From the NCBI GenBank assembly GCA_021796905.1, contig JAKABK010000030.1, forward strand, positions 1-10,478: DNA of 10,478 bases, in the 5' to 3' direction. Numbering within the stretch: the stretch's first letter is position 1; each line of letters opens with the position of its first letter. Made by a program: the position numbers and the translations under genes. Source of the stretch: Actinomycetes bacterium (GTDB taxonomy: Bacteria; Actinomycetota; Acidimicrobiia; Acidimicrobiales; Palsa-688). The notes below the pieces were generated by a model, which saw only the letters and a list, made by a program, of their open reading frames with translations, made no database searches and was not told the DNA's origin. Shown here in pieces: positions 1 through 7,714 of the stretch.

Positions 1-1
1 G

Positions 2-526
2 GCTCACGTCTACGACTTCTCCACCAACGAGGTGCCCGGGGTGACCGACCGGGACCGGGGCTACTGGCGCGACGTCGGGACCCTGGACAGCTACTACGAG
101 GCGAGCATGGACCTCGTGTCGGTCCACCCGGTGTTCAACCTGTACAACTCCGACTGGCCGATCTTCACTGCCGGGTCGATGTTGCCCCCCGCGAAGTTCG
201 TCTTCGAGGACGGCGAGAGGCGGGGGCAGGCCTTCGATTCGCTGGTGAGCAACGGGGTGATCGTCGCCGGCGGGACCGTGCGGCGCTCGGTGCTGTCCCC
301 CGGGGTGCGCGTCGAACCGGGCGCCCTGGTCGAGGAGTCGGTCCTGATGGACGGGGTGACCCTGCACGAGGGGGCGGTGGTGCGCCGGGCGATCGTCGAC
401 AAGAACGTGGAGGTGGCGGCCGGCGCTGCGCTCGGCGTCGACCCGGAGGCCGACCGGTCCCGTTTCACCGTCTCCGGCAACGGCGTGGTCGTGGTCGGCA
501 AGGGGGAGAAGGTCACCGGGGCGTGA
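2..526 (+). CDS. glgC: Glucose-1-phosphate adenylyltransferase (ADP-glucose pyrophosphorylase), C-terminal part
   Basis: The gene is cut by the left window edge. The reading frame is open from base 2 and 174 residues remain; bacterial GlgC is usually 400-430 residues. The enzyme makes ADP-glucose from glucose-1-phosphate and ATP in the cytoplasm, the activated donor for glycogen and alpha-glucan synthesis. What is visible is the end of the nucleotidyltransferase domain, with the conserved stretches [18 protein letters not shown] and [10 protein letters not shown], followed by the left-handed beta-helix. The helix shows as hexapeptide-like repeats ([48 protein letters not shown]). The usual GlgC ending [11 protein letters not shown] is intact. 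The stop TGA (524-526) lies inside the GTGA overlap with glgA, so the two genes are probably co-transcribed and translationally coupled. The allosteric N-terminus is outside the window. The family call is secure. Confidence 0.95.
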   Translation, partial: AHVYDFSTNEVPGVTDRDRGYWRDVGTLDSYYEASMDLVSVHPVFNLYNSDWPIFTAGSMLPPAKFVFEDGERRGQAFDSLVSNGVIVAGGTVRRSVLSPGVRVEPGALVEESVLMDGVTLHEGAVVRRAIVDKNVEVAAGAALGVDPEADRSRFTVSGNGVVVVGKGEKVTGA

Positions 527-1797
527 CCGGCTCCCCGGGAGGAAATCCCCGCCTTCCCCGGGTCACGCTGCTGACCCGGGAGTACCCCCCGGAGGTCTAC
601 GGCGGCGCCGGGGTGCACGTCGCCGAGCTCGCCCGGGCGCTGCGCTCCGAGGTCGAGGTGTCGGTCGCCTGCTTCGGCGCTCCCCGTAGCGACCCGCTGG
701 TGACCGCGGCGGTGCAGCCGTGGTCCGCGCTCCCACCGACCCCGGAGGGGAGCGCCCTGAGGGCGCTGTCGGCCGACCTGGCGCTCGCGGCCGCCGCCGA
801 GGGCAGCGACCTGGTCCACAGCCACACCTGGTACGCCAACCTCGCCGGACTGCTCGCCAAGCGCCTGTGGGACGTGCCGCACGTCGCGACCTGCCACAGC
901 TTGGAGCCGCTCCGACCCTGGAAGGTCGAGCAGCTCCGGGGCGGCTACGCGGTGTCGACCTGGGCGGAGCGGACCGCTCTCGAGGACGCCGACGCGGTGA
1001 TCGCCGTTTCGGCGGGGATGCGCGACGACCTCGTCGGTTGCTACCCGGGGGTCGACCCGGCCCGGGTCCGGGTGGTGCACAACGGTATCGACCCGTCCCG
1101 CTGGGCGCCCGACACCGGCACCGGCACCCTGGTCCGCCTCGGTATCGACCCCGACCGGCCCTATGTGATGTGGATCGGGAGGGTGACCCGCCAGAAGGGG
1201 ATCACCCACCTCCTCGACGCTGCCCGTCACCTCGACCCGGCCGCGGCGATCGTGCTGTGCGCCGGGGCGGCCGACACCCCCGGGCTCGCCGACGAGGTCA
1301 GCTCCGCGGTCGGCGCGCTGCGGACCGAGCGCGACGGGGTGCACTGGGTGGAAGGGATGCTGCCGGAGCCCGACGTGGTGCAGTTGATGAGCCACGCCGC
1401 GGTCTTCGTGTGCCCCTCGACCTACGAACCGTTCGGTCTGATCAACCTGGAGGCGATGGCCTGCGAGGTGCCGGTCGTCGCCAGCGCCGTCGGCGGCATC
1501 CCCGAGATCGTCGTCGACGGGGTCACCGGCCGGCTGGTCGGTTTCGAACGCCGGGAAGACGGGTCCCCCGCCGACCCGGCGCGCTTCGCCGCCGACCTCG
1601 CCGGGGCGATCGACGAGCTGCTCGCCGACCCGGGCCGGGCCGGGGAGATGGGACGCGCCGGCCGTGCCCGGGTGGTCGAGGCCTTCACCTGGGAGGCGAT
1701 CGCCGAGCGGACCGCGGGGATCTACCGGGAGCTGGTCTCGGCGAGACGGTCATCGGATGACGCCGGCGGGGAGACCGGACGCCCCTCGTCGACGTAG
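523..1797 (+). CDS. glgA: Glycogen synthase, Corynebacterium/actinobacterial type (GT4; possibly alpha-maltose-1-phosphate synthase GlgM)
   Basis: This is a 424-residue GT-B glycosyltransferase that uses ADP-glucose. The N-terminal Rossmann domain opens with [16 protein letters not shown] (residues about 18-33), the glycine-rich donor/acceptor loop of this family. The C-terminal domain carries GRVTRQKG (219-226, with K225 as the phosphate-contacting lysine) and the E-x7-E motif of retaining GT4 enzymes, E302 to E310 in [10 protein letters not shown]. By length and motifs it is the short actinobacterial GlgA, not the roughly 480-residue GT5 enzyme. Mycobacterial members (Rv1212c, GlgM) make maltose-1-phosphate from ADP-glucose and glucose-1-phosphate for the GlgE pathway, so either elongation or maltose-1-phosphate synthesis is possible here. 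The start is GTG 523, overlapping the glgC stop by 4 bases, with the purine-rich GGGGGAGAAGG about 10 bases upstream. The low-complexity C-terminal tail (about 25 residues) overlaps the opposite-strand exporter gene. Confidence 0.93.
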   Translation: MTGSPGGNPRLPRVTLLTREYPPEVYGGAGVHVAELARALRSEVEVSVACFGAPRSDPLVTAAVQPWSALPPTPEGSALRALSADLALAAAAEGSDLVHSHTWYANLAGLLAKRLWDVPHVATCHSLEPLRPWKVEQLRGGYAVSTWAERTALEDADAVIAVSAGMRDDLVGCYPGVDPARVRVVHNGIDPSRWAPDTGTGTLVRLGIDPDRPYVMWIGRVTRQKGITHLLDAARHLDPAAAIVLCAGAADTPGLADEVSSAVGALRTERDGVHWVEGMLPEPDVVQLMSHAAVFVCPSTYEPFGLINLEAMACEVPVVASAVGGIPEIVVDGVTGRLVGFERREDGSPADPARFAADLAGAIDELLADPGRAGEMGRAGRARVVEAFTWEAIAERTAGIYRELVSARRSSDDAGGETGRPSST

Positions 1798-3464
1798 CGC
1801 TTGCCTCGCGACCAGCTGGCTACGGCCGCTACCAGGCAGGCGGCCGCCGCGAAACTGAACGCCTCGACCAGACCGGAGTGGAACGGCGCGGAGATCAACC
1901 GGGAGAAGAACGAGTGGCCGGTCAGCGTCGCCCGGTTGACCGCCGAGACCGATCGGAGCGCTCCGGCCCCGACCAGTGACTTCACGGGGTTGTAGCCGAG
2001 GAACGCGGCGAACAGCACCGACACCGGCGGCAGGTGACCGACCCGATCGGCCACCGCCCGGGCCACCCCGTGGGAGGTGAGACCGGAGACCAGACTGGTG
2101 GACAGGGCGCTCGACAGCCCGAGGATCATGAGGGTGAAGAAGATCCCGATCGACAGGACCTGGGCCGAGGACTGGAAGGTGGCGTTCATCCCGCCGCCGG
2201 CGCCACGCTGGTCGGCGGGAAGGCTGTTCATCACCCCCGCCCGGTTGGGGGAGGCGAACGCCCCCATCGACAACCCGTTCATGAACAGCAGGAGGGCCAG
2301 CTGCCAGTAGGCGAAGTCGACGGGCAGTAGCAGCAGCAGCCCGAAGGTGAGGGTGGCGCCGAGCATGCCGCCGGTGGCGAACGGACGGGAGCCGAAACGG
2401 TCCGAGAGGATCCCCGAGGTCGGTCCGGCGATGAGGAAACCGGCGGTGAGCGGCAGCATGTAGATCCCCGCCCACAGCGGGGTCGAGGTGAAGCTGTAGC
2501 CGTGCTCGGGGAGCCAGATGCCCTGCAGCCAGATGATCAGGATGAACATCAGCCCGCCCCGGCCGACCGCGGAGAGGAACGTCGAGAGGGTCCCGAAGGT
2601 GAACGCCCGGATCCTGAACAGCGACAGGCGGAACATCGGGTTTCGCACCCGGGTCTCGATGACCAGGAAAGCGGCGAGCAGTACCGCCCCGCCGATCAGC
2701 TCACCGAGCACCTTCGGGCTGCCCCAGCCCATGTCGTGGCCGCCGGCCGGCTCGATCCCGTAGGTGATCCCGATCATCACGAGGATCAGGCCGACCGCGA
2801 AGGTCACGTTGCCGATCCAGTCGATCGGCGCCCGGTTGCGGACCCCCCGGTCCTCGAGCTTGGTGTAGGCCCAGACCGTGCCGGCCAGGCCGAAGGGCAC
2901 CGACACGAGGAACACCAGGCGCCAGTCGATCGGTGCCAGCACCCCGCCGAGGACCAGGCCGATGAAGGTCCCGCTGATCCCGGCGATGTTGTTGATCCCG
3001 AGAGCCAGACCCCGCTGGTTGGTGGGAAAGGCGTCGGTGAGGATCGCCGCGGAGTTGGCGATGATGAACGCCGCCCCGACACCTTGGACGATCCGCCCGA
3101 CGATCAGCCAGGTCGCCCCGGCCCGGCTGGTGAGGGGGTCGACGGTCAGCACCAGCGAGGCGGCGGTGTAGATCACGAAGCCGAGGTTGTACATCTTCAC
3201 CCGGCCGTGCATGTCCCCGAGGCGGCCGAGGCTCACCACGAGCACGCTCGAGACGATCAGGAAGCCGAGGATCATCCACAGCAGGTAGAAGCTGTTCCCC
3301 GGGGCGAGCGGGTCGAGCCCGACCCCCCGGAAGATGTCGGGCATGGCTATGAGCATGATCGACGAGTCGATCGTCGCCAACAGCACCCCGAGCGTGGTGT
3401 TGGTCAGCGCGACCCACTTGTAGCCGTCCCCGCGGGGGTCGCCGGTCGTCGCCTCGCTCGCCAC
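1722..3464 (-). CDS. MFS drug-resistance-type exporter, DHA2 (EmrB/QacA) family, about 14 TM segments
   Basis: A 580-residue integral membrane protein, long enough for the 14-TM DHA2 class. TM1 contains LLATIDSSIMLIAMPDI (residues 28-44), a variant of the DHA2 signature with Asp33 in place. The loop between TM2 and TM3 has motif A-like LGRLGDMHGRVKMY (79-92). RIVQGVGAAFIIANSAAIL (124-142) is TM4 with its conserved Arg, and GISGTFIGLVLGGVLAPIDWR (162-182) is the motif C-like antiporter region. A second motif A-like loop, SGILSDRFGSRPF, follows in the second half. Known members exchange protons for drugs, dyes or metabolites; the substrate here cannot be inferred. The start is GTG 3464 with AAGGGAGG at 3468-3475, an unusually short 3-base spacing. 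No regulator gene is adjacent, but a 12-bp palindrome lies about 55 bases upstream. The last 25 codons overlap glgA antisense. Confidence 0.9.
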   Translation of the reverse strand: MASEATTGDPRGDGYKWVALTNTTLGVLLATIDSSIMLIAMPDIFRGVGLDPLAPGNSFYLLWMILGFLIVSSVLVVSLGRLGDMHGRVKMYNLGFVIYTAASLVLTVDPLTSRAGATWLIVGRIVQGVGAAFIIANSAAILTDAFPTNQRGLALGINNIAGISGTFIGLVLGGVLAPIDWRLVFLVSVPFGLAGTVWAYTKLEDRGVRNRAPIDWIGNVTFAVGLILVMIGITYGIEPAGGHDMGWGSPKVLGELIGGAVLLAAFLVIETRVRNPMFRLSLFRIRAFTFGTLSTFLSAVGRGGLMFILIIWLQGIWLPEHGYSFTSTPLWAGIYMLPLTAGFLIAGPTSGILSDRFGSRPFATGGMLGATLTFGLLLLLPVDFAYWQLALLLFMNGLSMGAFASPNRAGVMNSLPADQRGAGGGMNATFQSSAQVLSIGIFFTLMILGLSSALSTSLVSGLTSHGVARAVADRVGHLPPVSVLFAAFLGYNPVKSLVGAGALRSVSAVNRATLTGHSFFSRLISAPFHSGLVEAFSFAAAACLVAAVASWSRGKRYVDEGRPVSPPASSDDRLAETSSR

Positions 3465-3519
3465 TGGCCTCCCTTGCGCTGCCTCGAATTACTTCGTCGG
3501 ACTAACGATACCGGCACAT

Positions 3520-3531
3520 CGGTCGCGACCG
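3520..3531. promoter_or_regulatory. Perfect 12-bp palindrome between the divergent exporter and infA genes; candidate operator
   Basis: CGGTCGCGACCG is its own reverse complement. It lies in the 107-base divergent gap between the exporter start (3464) and the infA start (3572). On the minus strand a weak -10-like TATCGT (3510-3505) follows it, so the palindrome would sit around the -35 region of an exporter promoter. That is a usual place for a repressor operator of an efflux gene. In DNA this GC-rich, short palindromes arise by chance, and no -35 box is convincing on either strand. Confidence 0.25.
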
Positions 3532-3571
3532 GTAGCTTTGTGCCGTCCCGGGCGCTCCCGGGGAGCCGCCA

Positions 3572-3814
3572 GTGGAGAGAGGAACGGTCCTGCCGAACAA
3601 GAAGGAAGACGCGATAGTGCTCGAGGGCACGGTGAGCGAGGCGCTGAAGAACGCCACGTTCAAGGTGGCGCTCGCCAACGGTCACGAGGTGCTCGCCCAC
3701 AACTCGGGCAAGATGCGGATGAACCGCATCCGGGTGCTGCCCGGCGACAAGGTCCAGGTCGAGATCAGCCCCTACGACCTCACCCGGGGCCGCATCACCT
3801 ACCGCTACAAGTGA
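3572..3814 (+). CDS. infA: Translation initiation factor IF-1
   Basis: IF-1 binds the ribosomal A site on the 30S subunit and works with IF-2 and IF-3 during initiation. The whole S1/OB-fold is present: [21 protein letters not shown], then [34 protein letters not shown] and the terminal [11 protein letters not shown]. Family members are 71-74 residues. Starting at GTG 3572 gives 80 residues, with GGGGAG at 3560-3565 six bases upstream. The alternative is CTG 3590, which gives a family-length product beginning (M)PNKKEDAI, with GAGAGAGGA placed seven bases before it. I keep the conventional GTG but the start is open. Compared with usual IF-1 it has Ala where VELENGH has Glu, and Asn where LAHISGK has Ile. 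It lies outside any ribosomal-protein cluster, so a second infA near rpmJ-rpsM is possible. A hairpin region follows 20 bases after the stop. Confidence 0.93.
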   Translation: MERGTVLPNKKEDAIVLEGTVSEALKNATFKVALANGHEVLAHNSGKMRMNRIRVLPGDKVQVEISPYDLTRGRITYRYK

Positions 3815-3818
3815 GCGC

Positions 3819-3890
3819 CCCCTGAGCCACGCCGGGACCGCCCCGGTCCCCACCGGGACCCGCCCTGGCGACGCAGGCACGCCTCAGGGG
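3819..3890. terminator. Nested stem-loops between infA and the convergent small gene; probable bidirectional terminator without T-tract
   Basis: GGGACC (3834-3839) can pair with GGTCCC (3845-3850) across a 5-base loop. The same GGTCCC can instead pair with a second GGGACC (3855-3860) across a 4-base loop, giving two mutually exclusive 6-bp hairpins. An outer 8-bp arm, CCCCTGAG (3819-3826) and CTCAGGGG (3883-3890), encloses both; its right half covers the stop codon of the minus-strand gene. There is no run of T on either side, as is common in GC-rich actinobacteria. The position between two convergent transcripts suits a shared terminator, but function is inferred. Confidence 0.45.
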
Positions 3891-4198
3891 TCGTCGTCGG
3901 CGGCGGTGGTGTCGAGCAGGCCGTTGGCGGCGGCCAGAGCGGTCGCCGCCCGGACCGCCTCCTCGTAGACTGCGGCCAGGTGCCTCTCGGCCACGGCCGG
4001 GTCGACCGCCAAGGGGGGAGGACCCAGCGAGCGGACCAGGGCGCTCGGCTCCGGGCTCGGCCGGATCGGCGTCGGGGCGGGCTGCGCCGGCCCGGGACCG
4101 CCGCCTTCTGTCCCCGACGGCACCTCGGGATCGCTGCGCCCCCAGAACTTCGCCTCCGCGGCCCGGCGTCCCCCGGAGGACCGGCGGCGCTTGCTCAC
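3884..4198 (-). CDS. Small protein of unknown function, translationally coupled to the SNF2 ATPase gene
   Basis: A 104-residue protein that I do not recognise. The GTG start (4198) overlaps the TGA stop of the SNF2 gene (4197-4195) as GTGA, which makes coupled translation likely and supports this being a real gene even though the longer open frame continues upstream. The N-terminus is strongly basic (SKRRRSSGGRRAAEAKFWGRSD). A Pro/Gly-rich, probably disordered middle follows (about residues 25-60). The C-terminal third looks like one long helix (DPAVAERHLAAVYEEAVRAA, continuing ATALAAANGLL) and ends in an acidic DDDP tail. There are no cysteines, so it is not the SWIM zinc-finger protein often encoded next to HelZ-type SNF2 genes. 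A role as an accessory or nucleic-acid-contacting partner of the SNF2 protein is inference from coupling and charge only. Confidence 0.65.
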   Translation of the reverse strand: MSKRRRSSGGRRAAEAKFWGRSDPEVPSGTEGGGPGPAQPAPTPIRPSPEPSALVRSLGPPPLAVDPAVAERHLAAVYEEAVRAATALAAANGLLDTTAADDDP

Positions 4199-7100
4199 GC
4201 AGCCTCCTCCGTGTCCTCGCCGGCGCCCCCGCCCGGCTCCTCCTCGATGACCTCGTCGGTGTTGATCCCGAGGGCGACGCGCAGTTGGTCGACGTCGAGG
4301 TCCCCGAGGCTGCTCCGAGCCGGCAGCACCAACCCGGCGATCCGGCGCTTGCCGGCGACGATCTCCTCGACCCGCTCGTCGACGGTCCCCGGGCAGACGA
4401 GGCGGTGCGCGACGACCGTCGAGCGTTGCCCGATCCGCCACGCCCGGTCCCGGGCCTGGTCCTCGACCGCCGGGTTCCACCACCGGTCGTAGAGCACGAC
4501 GTGGTTGGCTGCGGTCAGGTTGAGCCCGGATCCTCCCGCCTTGATGGACAGCACCAGGGCACCGGGCCCCCTGCCCTTCTGGAACTCCTCGATCATCTGG
4601 TCCCGGGCGCCGCGGGCGAGACCACCGTGGTAGCAGTGGATCGGGCGCCCGGTCCGGCCGGACAGGTAGCGGGCGAGCTTCTCCCCCCAGCTGGCGAAGT
4701 GGGTGAAGACCAGTGCCCGCTCGCCGGCGGCGAACACGTCGGCGAGGATCTCCTCCAGACGTGACAGCTTCCCGGAGCGACCGGTTAGCGGCTGGTCGTC
4801 GTCGGCGAGGTAGGCGGCCGGATGGTCGCAGATCTGCTTCAACGCGGTGATCGCCGCCAGGACCTGGCCCTTGCGCTGGTTGGCGTCTTCTTCCAGGCCC
4901 TGAGCGAGCAGTCGGTCGACGACCGCCTGGTACAAGCCGACCTGCTCGGCGGTCATCCCGCAGTGGTCGAGCTTGTCGACCTTGTCGGGCAGCTCGGCGG
5001 CGATCTCGGGCTCGGCCTTGGTCCGGCGGAACACGAGCAGGCCGTTGAGCGCCTGGAGGGCACCCTCCTCGGGCCCCGAGGATCGGGTCTGGTCGGCGGA
5101 GGCGACCCGACCGAGGTGCTCGACGAAGGAGCTGCGACCCCCGACCAGTCCCGGGTTGACGAAGTCGAGGATCGCCCACAGGTCCCCGAGCCCGTTCTCT
5201 ATCGGGGTCCCGGTCAGCGCGAGACGCGACCAGCTCCGGAGCCGCCGCAGCCCCTGGGCGGTCTCGTTGGCCGGGTTCTTGATCGCCTGCGCCTCGTCGA
5301 CGACCACCCGGCGCCACTCGATCCCCTCCAGGACGTCGACGTCCCTGACGGCGGTGGCGTAGGTGGTGAGGACCACGTCGCTGACCCCTGCCAGAGCGAC
5401 GATGTCGTCGCCCGAGAGCCGGCGCGGTCCGTGGTGGGTGGCGACCTTGAGCGACGGGGTGAAGCGGCGAGCCTCCACCGCCCAGTTCCCGAGCACCGCC
5501 GGCGGGCAGACGACCAGTACCGGTCCGTGACCCTGGTCGAGACGTAGGTGGGCGAGAACGGTGGGGGTCTTGCCGAGCCCCATGTCCATCGCGAGGCAAC
5601 CGCCGAGACCCGCCCGGTCGAGGAACGCCAGCCAACCGAGGGCGTCGGCCTGGTAGTGGCGTAGCTCCCCGACGAAACCCTCGGGCTGCGCGATCGGGGC
5701 CGGGGGCGAACTGCGGGCTCCGCGGAGGAGGTCGACCGCCCAGCCGGTGCCGTCCAGCCGGGGTGGGCCGCCGAGAACGGAGCCTTCCAGTCCGACGGCG
5801 TGGCGCAGCAGCGCCGCGCCCGACAGCTGGGTGATCGCCGCACGCTCGGCCAGTGCTTCCGCAGCGGCAACGAGGTCGGCGCGCTCGATGTGGACCCATC
5901 GCCCCCGCACCTGCACGAGCGGCTCGGCCTCGGCGGCGAGCGCGGCGATCCCGGCGGCGTCCAGCTCGAGGTCGTCGAAGAGCACCGACCACCGGACGTC
6001 CGCCAGCTGGTTGATCCCGACCTGTGGGGCGGACCCGGCCGTCTCGGCGTGCAGACGCAGCTGTGGCCGGGGCCGACGGCGGGAGACCTTGGGCAGGTAC
6101 ACCTCGAACCCGGCGGCCGCGAGCAGAGCCCCGGTGTGGAACATCAGCTCGGTCGCCTCGTCGACGTCGAGCACGACCTGACCCCGGCGGGTCGACGGCC
6201 GGCGCAGCGCCGGCAGGAGCCGCTCCACCCGGCGCATCTGGGCCTCCACCTGCTGGGCCTTGGCCCCCGAGGCGACGACGAGGGCGTGCTCGACGGGGAG
6301 AGGATGGCGGTCGACCCCGCTCACCCGCACGCTGAGCATCCATCCGCCGTCGTCGGCGGGCGGGTCGAGGGCGACGACGATCCCGACCCGGGAGCTGGCG
6401 GTCACCGGTGCCGCCCAACGTTTGAGGTCCTCGGCGATCCGCCCGGCCACCTCGCTCGAGGCGGTGAACGCCCGGCCGTCGAGACCGGCGAGGATCGCCT
6501 CGGAGACCTCCACCCGGGTGGTCGCCTCCGGTACCGCCGCGGGAGCCACCAGCCGGGAAGCGCCGGCACGCGAGATGGCGTCGACGGTGGCGGCCATCAC
6601 CGCCCGCAGGAGGGCGTCGGGTTGCGGCGTGGGCTGGAGCGTCCCGACGCTGCCCGGCATCACCGCCGCCAGGTTCGCGAGCTGCTCGCGCTCGACCAGG
6701 GCCGGCACCCAACGCACCCGGTGGCGGCTGGTCGCGTTGCGCCCACCACCCGAGGAGGTGGCGGAGCCCCGGACGACCGGCACCATCCGACCCTCCGCGA
6801 CGAGCCGGGTCGCCCACACCGCGACCTGCGCGAGCCAACGGACGCTCGGGCCCGCGGAGGCGACCGGGACCTGGGCGGCGCCGAGACCGACCAACCACCC
6901 GAGGGTCTGGGAGAGCGGCGCGGAGCGCGCCTCGGCGTTCGAGCCACCCGGCAGCGGCACCGGGGAGTGACGCTCCCAGGGGATCGCCGTCGCCTCGGCT
7001 CGGGACAGGAGCCGGTCGAGGTCCTCTACGCTGCCCGCCGGCGCCCCCGGCCCCCCCGCCCACACCACCACCCGGCCGTCGGACCAGGACGCCTGCAGCT

Positions 7101-7596
7101 CCGGCGCCGAGCGCTCCGGCGCCGGGCCCGGCAGGCTCGGGGGCGGAGCCGTCGGCGACCTGGTCTCGGGTGCGCCCACCCCGGCGATCACGTCTCCGGT
7201 GCGCTCGGCGAGGACCCGGGAGAGCCGTTCGCGCTCGGCCAGCAGGTCGGTGACCACCTGTTCGCGCTCCTCGCCGGACGAGCGCAACGCAGATGCCAAC
7301 GCATCGTCGGTCTCGAAGACGAAGCGCCTCAGCACCCGGGTCCACTCGTCGGGATGGGCGCGCAGCAGCTCCTGCTCCTCCGCCGTCGCCACGCCGATGG
7401 CGTGGGCGGCAACGGCGGCCTCGAACATGATCGGGTCCAGTTGTCTCTCCAGTTCCTGCGTTACCGCCCGGTAGAACCCCCGGCGGGCTCCGGCCGCCGC
7501 ACGACCGTCCCTTCGAGGTCGGTCCTCGCCTTCGGAGGTGGGTACATCCTCCTTCACGGACCCCGGGAACACCGCAGTGCCGGCGCCCGCCGGCAT
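4195..7596 (-). CDS. SNF2-family DNA-dependent ATPase/helicase-like protein with SNF2-associated N-terminal domain (HelZ-like)
   Basis: A 1133-residue superfamily 2 ATPase. Motif I is DMGLGKT (671-677), Ia-like VVCPPAVLGNW follows, motif II is DEAQ (767-770) and motif III is LTGTP (794-798). The C-terminal RecA lobe has VFTHFASWGEKL, then LSIKAGGSGLNLTAANHV (motif V) and DRWWNPAVEDQARDRAWRIG (from 1037, motifs Va-VI). Residues about 455-600 (VERLLPALRRP to VYLPKVSRRRPRPQLRLHAE) resemble the SNF2-associated domain DUF3670 (PF12419) found before the ATPase in bacterial members such as mycobacterial HelZ. The first 400 residues are Ala-rich and not recognised. Family members translocate on duplex DNA and remodel protein-DNA complexes rather than unwind strands; the target here is unknown. 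Start ATG 7596 is the first in frame after an upstream TGA, but it has no clear ribosome site. AAGGAGG at 7554-7548 lies inside the gene with no in-frame start after it. Confidence 0.92.
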   Translation of the reverse strand: MPAGAGTAVFPGSVKEDVPTSEGEDRPRRDGRAAAGARRGFYRAVTQELERQLDPIMFEAAVAAHAIGVATAEEQELLRAHPDEWTRVLRRFVFETDDALASALRSSGEEREQVVTDLLAERERLSRVLAERTGDVIAGVGAPETRSPTAPPPSLPGPAPERSAPELQASWSDGRVVVWAGGPGAPAGSVEDLDRLLSRAEATAIPWERHSPVPLPGGSNAEARSAPLSQTLGWLVGLGAAQVPVASAGPSVRWLAQVAVWATRLVAEGRMVPVVRGSATSSGGGRNATSRHRVRWVPALVEREQLANLAAVMPGSVGTLQPTPQPDALLRAVMAATVDAISRAGASRLVAPAAVPEATTRVEVSEAILAGLDGRAFTASSEVAGRIAEDLKRWAAPVTASSRVGIVVALDPPADDGGWMLSVRVSGVDRHPLPVEHALVVASGAKAQQVEAQMRRVERLLPALRRPSTRRGQVVLDVDEATELMFHTGALLAAAGFEVYLPKVSRRRPRPQLRLHAETAGSAPQVGINQLADVRWSVLFDDLELDAAGIAALAAEAEPLVQVRGRWVHIERADLVAAAEALAERAAITQLSGAALLRHAVGLEGSVLGGPPRLDGTGWAVDLLRGARSSPPAPIAQPEGFVGELRHYQADALGWLAFLDRAGLGGCLAMDMGLGKTPTVLAHLRLDQGHGPVLVVCPPAVLGNWAVEARRFTPSLKVATHHGPRRLSGDDIVALAGVSDVVLTTYATAVRDVDVLEGIEWRRVVVDEAQAIKNPANETAQGLRRLRSWSRLALTGTPIENGLGDLWAILDFVNPGLVGGRSSFVEHLGRVASADQTRSSGPEEGALQALNGLLVFRRTKAEPEIAAELPDKVDKLDHCGMTAEQVGLYQAVVDRLLAQGLEEDANQRKGQVLAAITALKQICDHPAAYLADDDQPLTGRSGKLSRLEEILADVFAAGERALVFTHFASWGEKLARYLSGRTGRPIHCYHGGLARGARDQMIEEFQKGRGPGALVLSIKAGGSGLNLTAANHVVLYDRWWNPAVEDQARDRAWRIGQRSTVVAHRLVCPGTVDERVEEIVAGKRRIAGLVLPARSSLGDLDVDQLRVALGINTDEVIEEEPGGGAGEDTEEAA

Positions 7597-7714
7597 CTGG
7601 GATGATCATCGACCCGACCGAACCCGGCCGGCGACTCCCGACGTCCAGTCGAGTCTATCGCGCCCTACGAGCTTGGCGGCGGACCCCGGGAACGACGCGA
7701 CCGGGAACCCCGGC
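7597..7714. promoter_or_regulatory. Gap upstream of the SNF2 gene with 10-bp palindrome GATGATCATC
   Basis: This 118-base gap separates the flavin reductase stop from the SNF2 start on the minus strand. It holds a perfect palindrome, GATGATCATC (7601-7610), ending five bases before the SNF2 ATG. A minus-strand -10-like TAGACT (7657-7652) has no good -35 partner. The gap is long enough for the SNF2 pair to have its own promoter, but the palindrome could equally be incidental. Confidence 0.2.

Noticed and set aside
94..1395. A 433-codon open frame antisense to glgC-glgA
   Set aside because: The translation is low-complexity (His/Arg/Gly/Pro-rich) and both sense genes are clearly real enzymes; long antisense frames are expected at this GC content.
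2502..3617. A 371-codon plus-strand frame antisense to the exporter
   Set aside because: Its translation is dominated by Asp/Glu/His/Pro/Arg repeats, the mirror of hydrophobic membrane codons, and matches no family.
7545..7554. AAGGAGG followed directly by ATG on the minus strand, near the SNF2 start
   Set aside because: The ATG is out of frame with the SNF2 protein and too close to the site, and no in-frame start follows; probably chance (Lys-Glu codons).
5800..7605. A 601-codon plus-strand open frame antisense to the SNF2 gene
   Set aside because: It has no recognisable domain, a composition typical of antisense shadows, and lies wholly within a well-supported gene.
3884..7609. A 1241-codon open frame on the minus strand covering the whole SNF2 region
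   Set aside because: Its translation over the SNF2 gene is Arg/Gly/Pro-rich without domains, a frame shadow in GC-rich DNA. Only the last part, from GTG 4198, is a credible gene.
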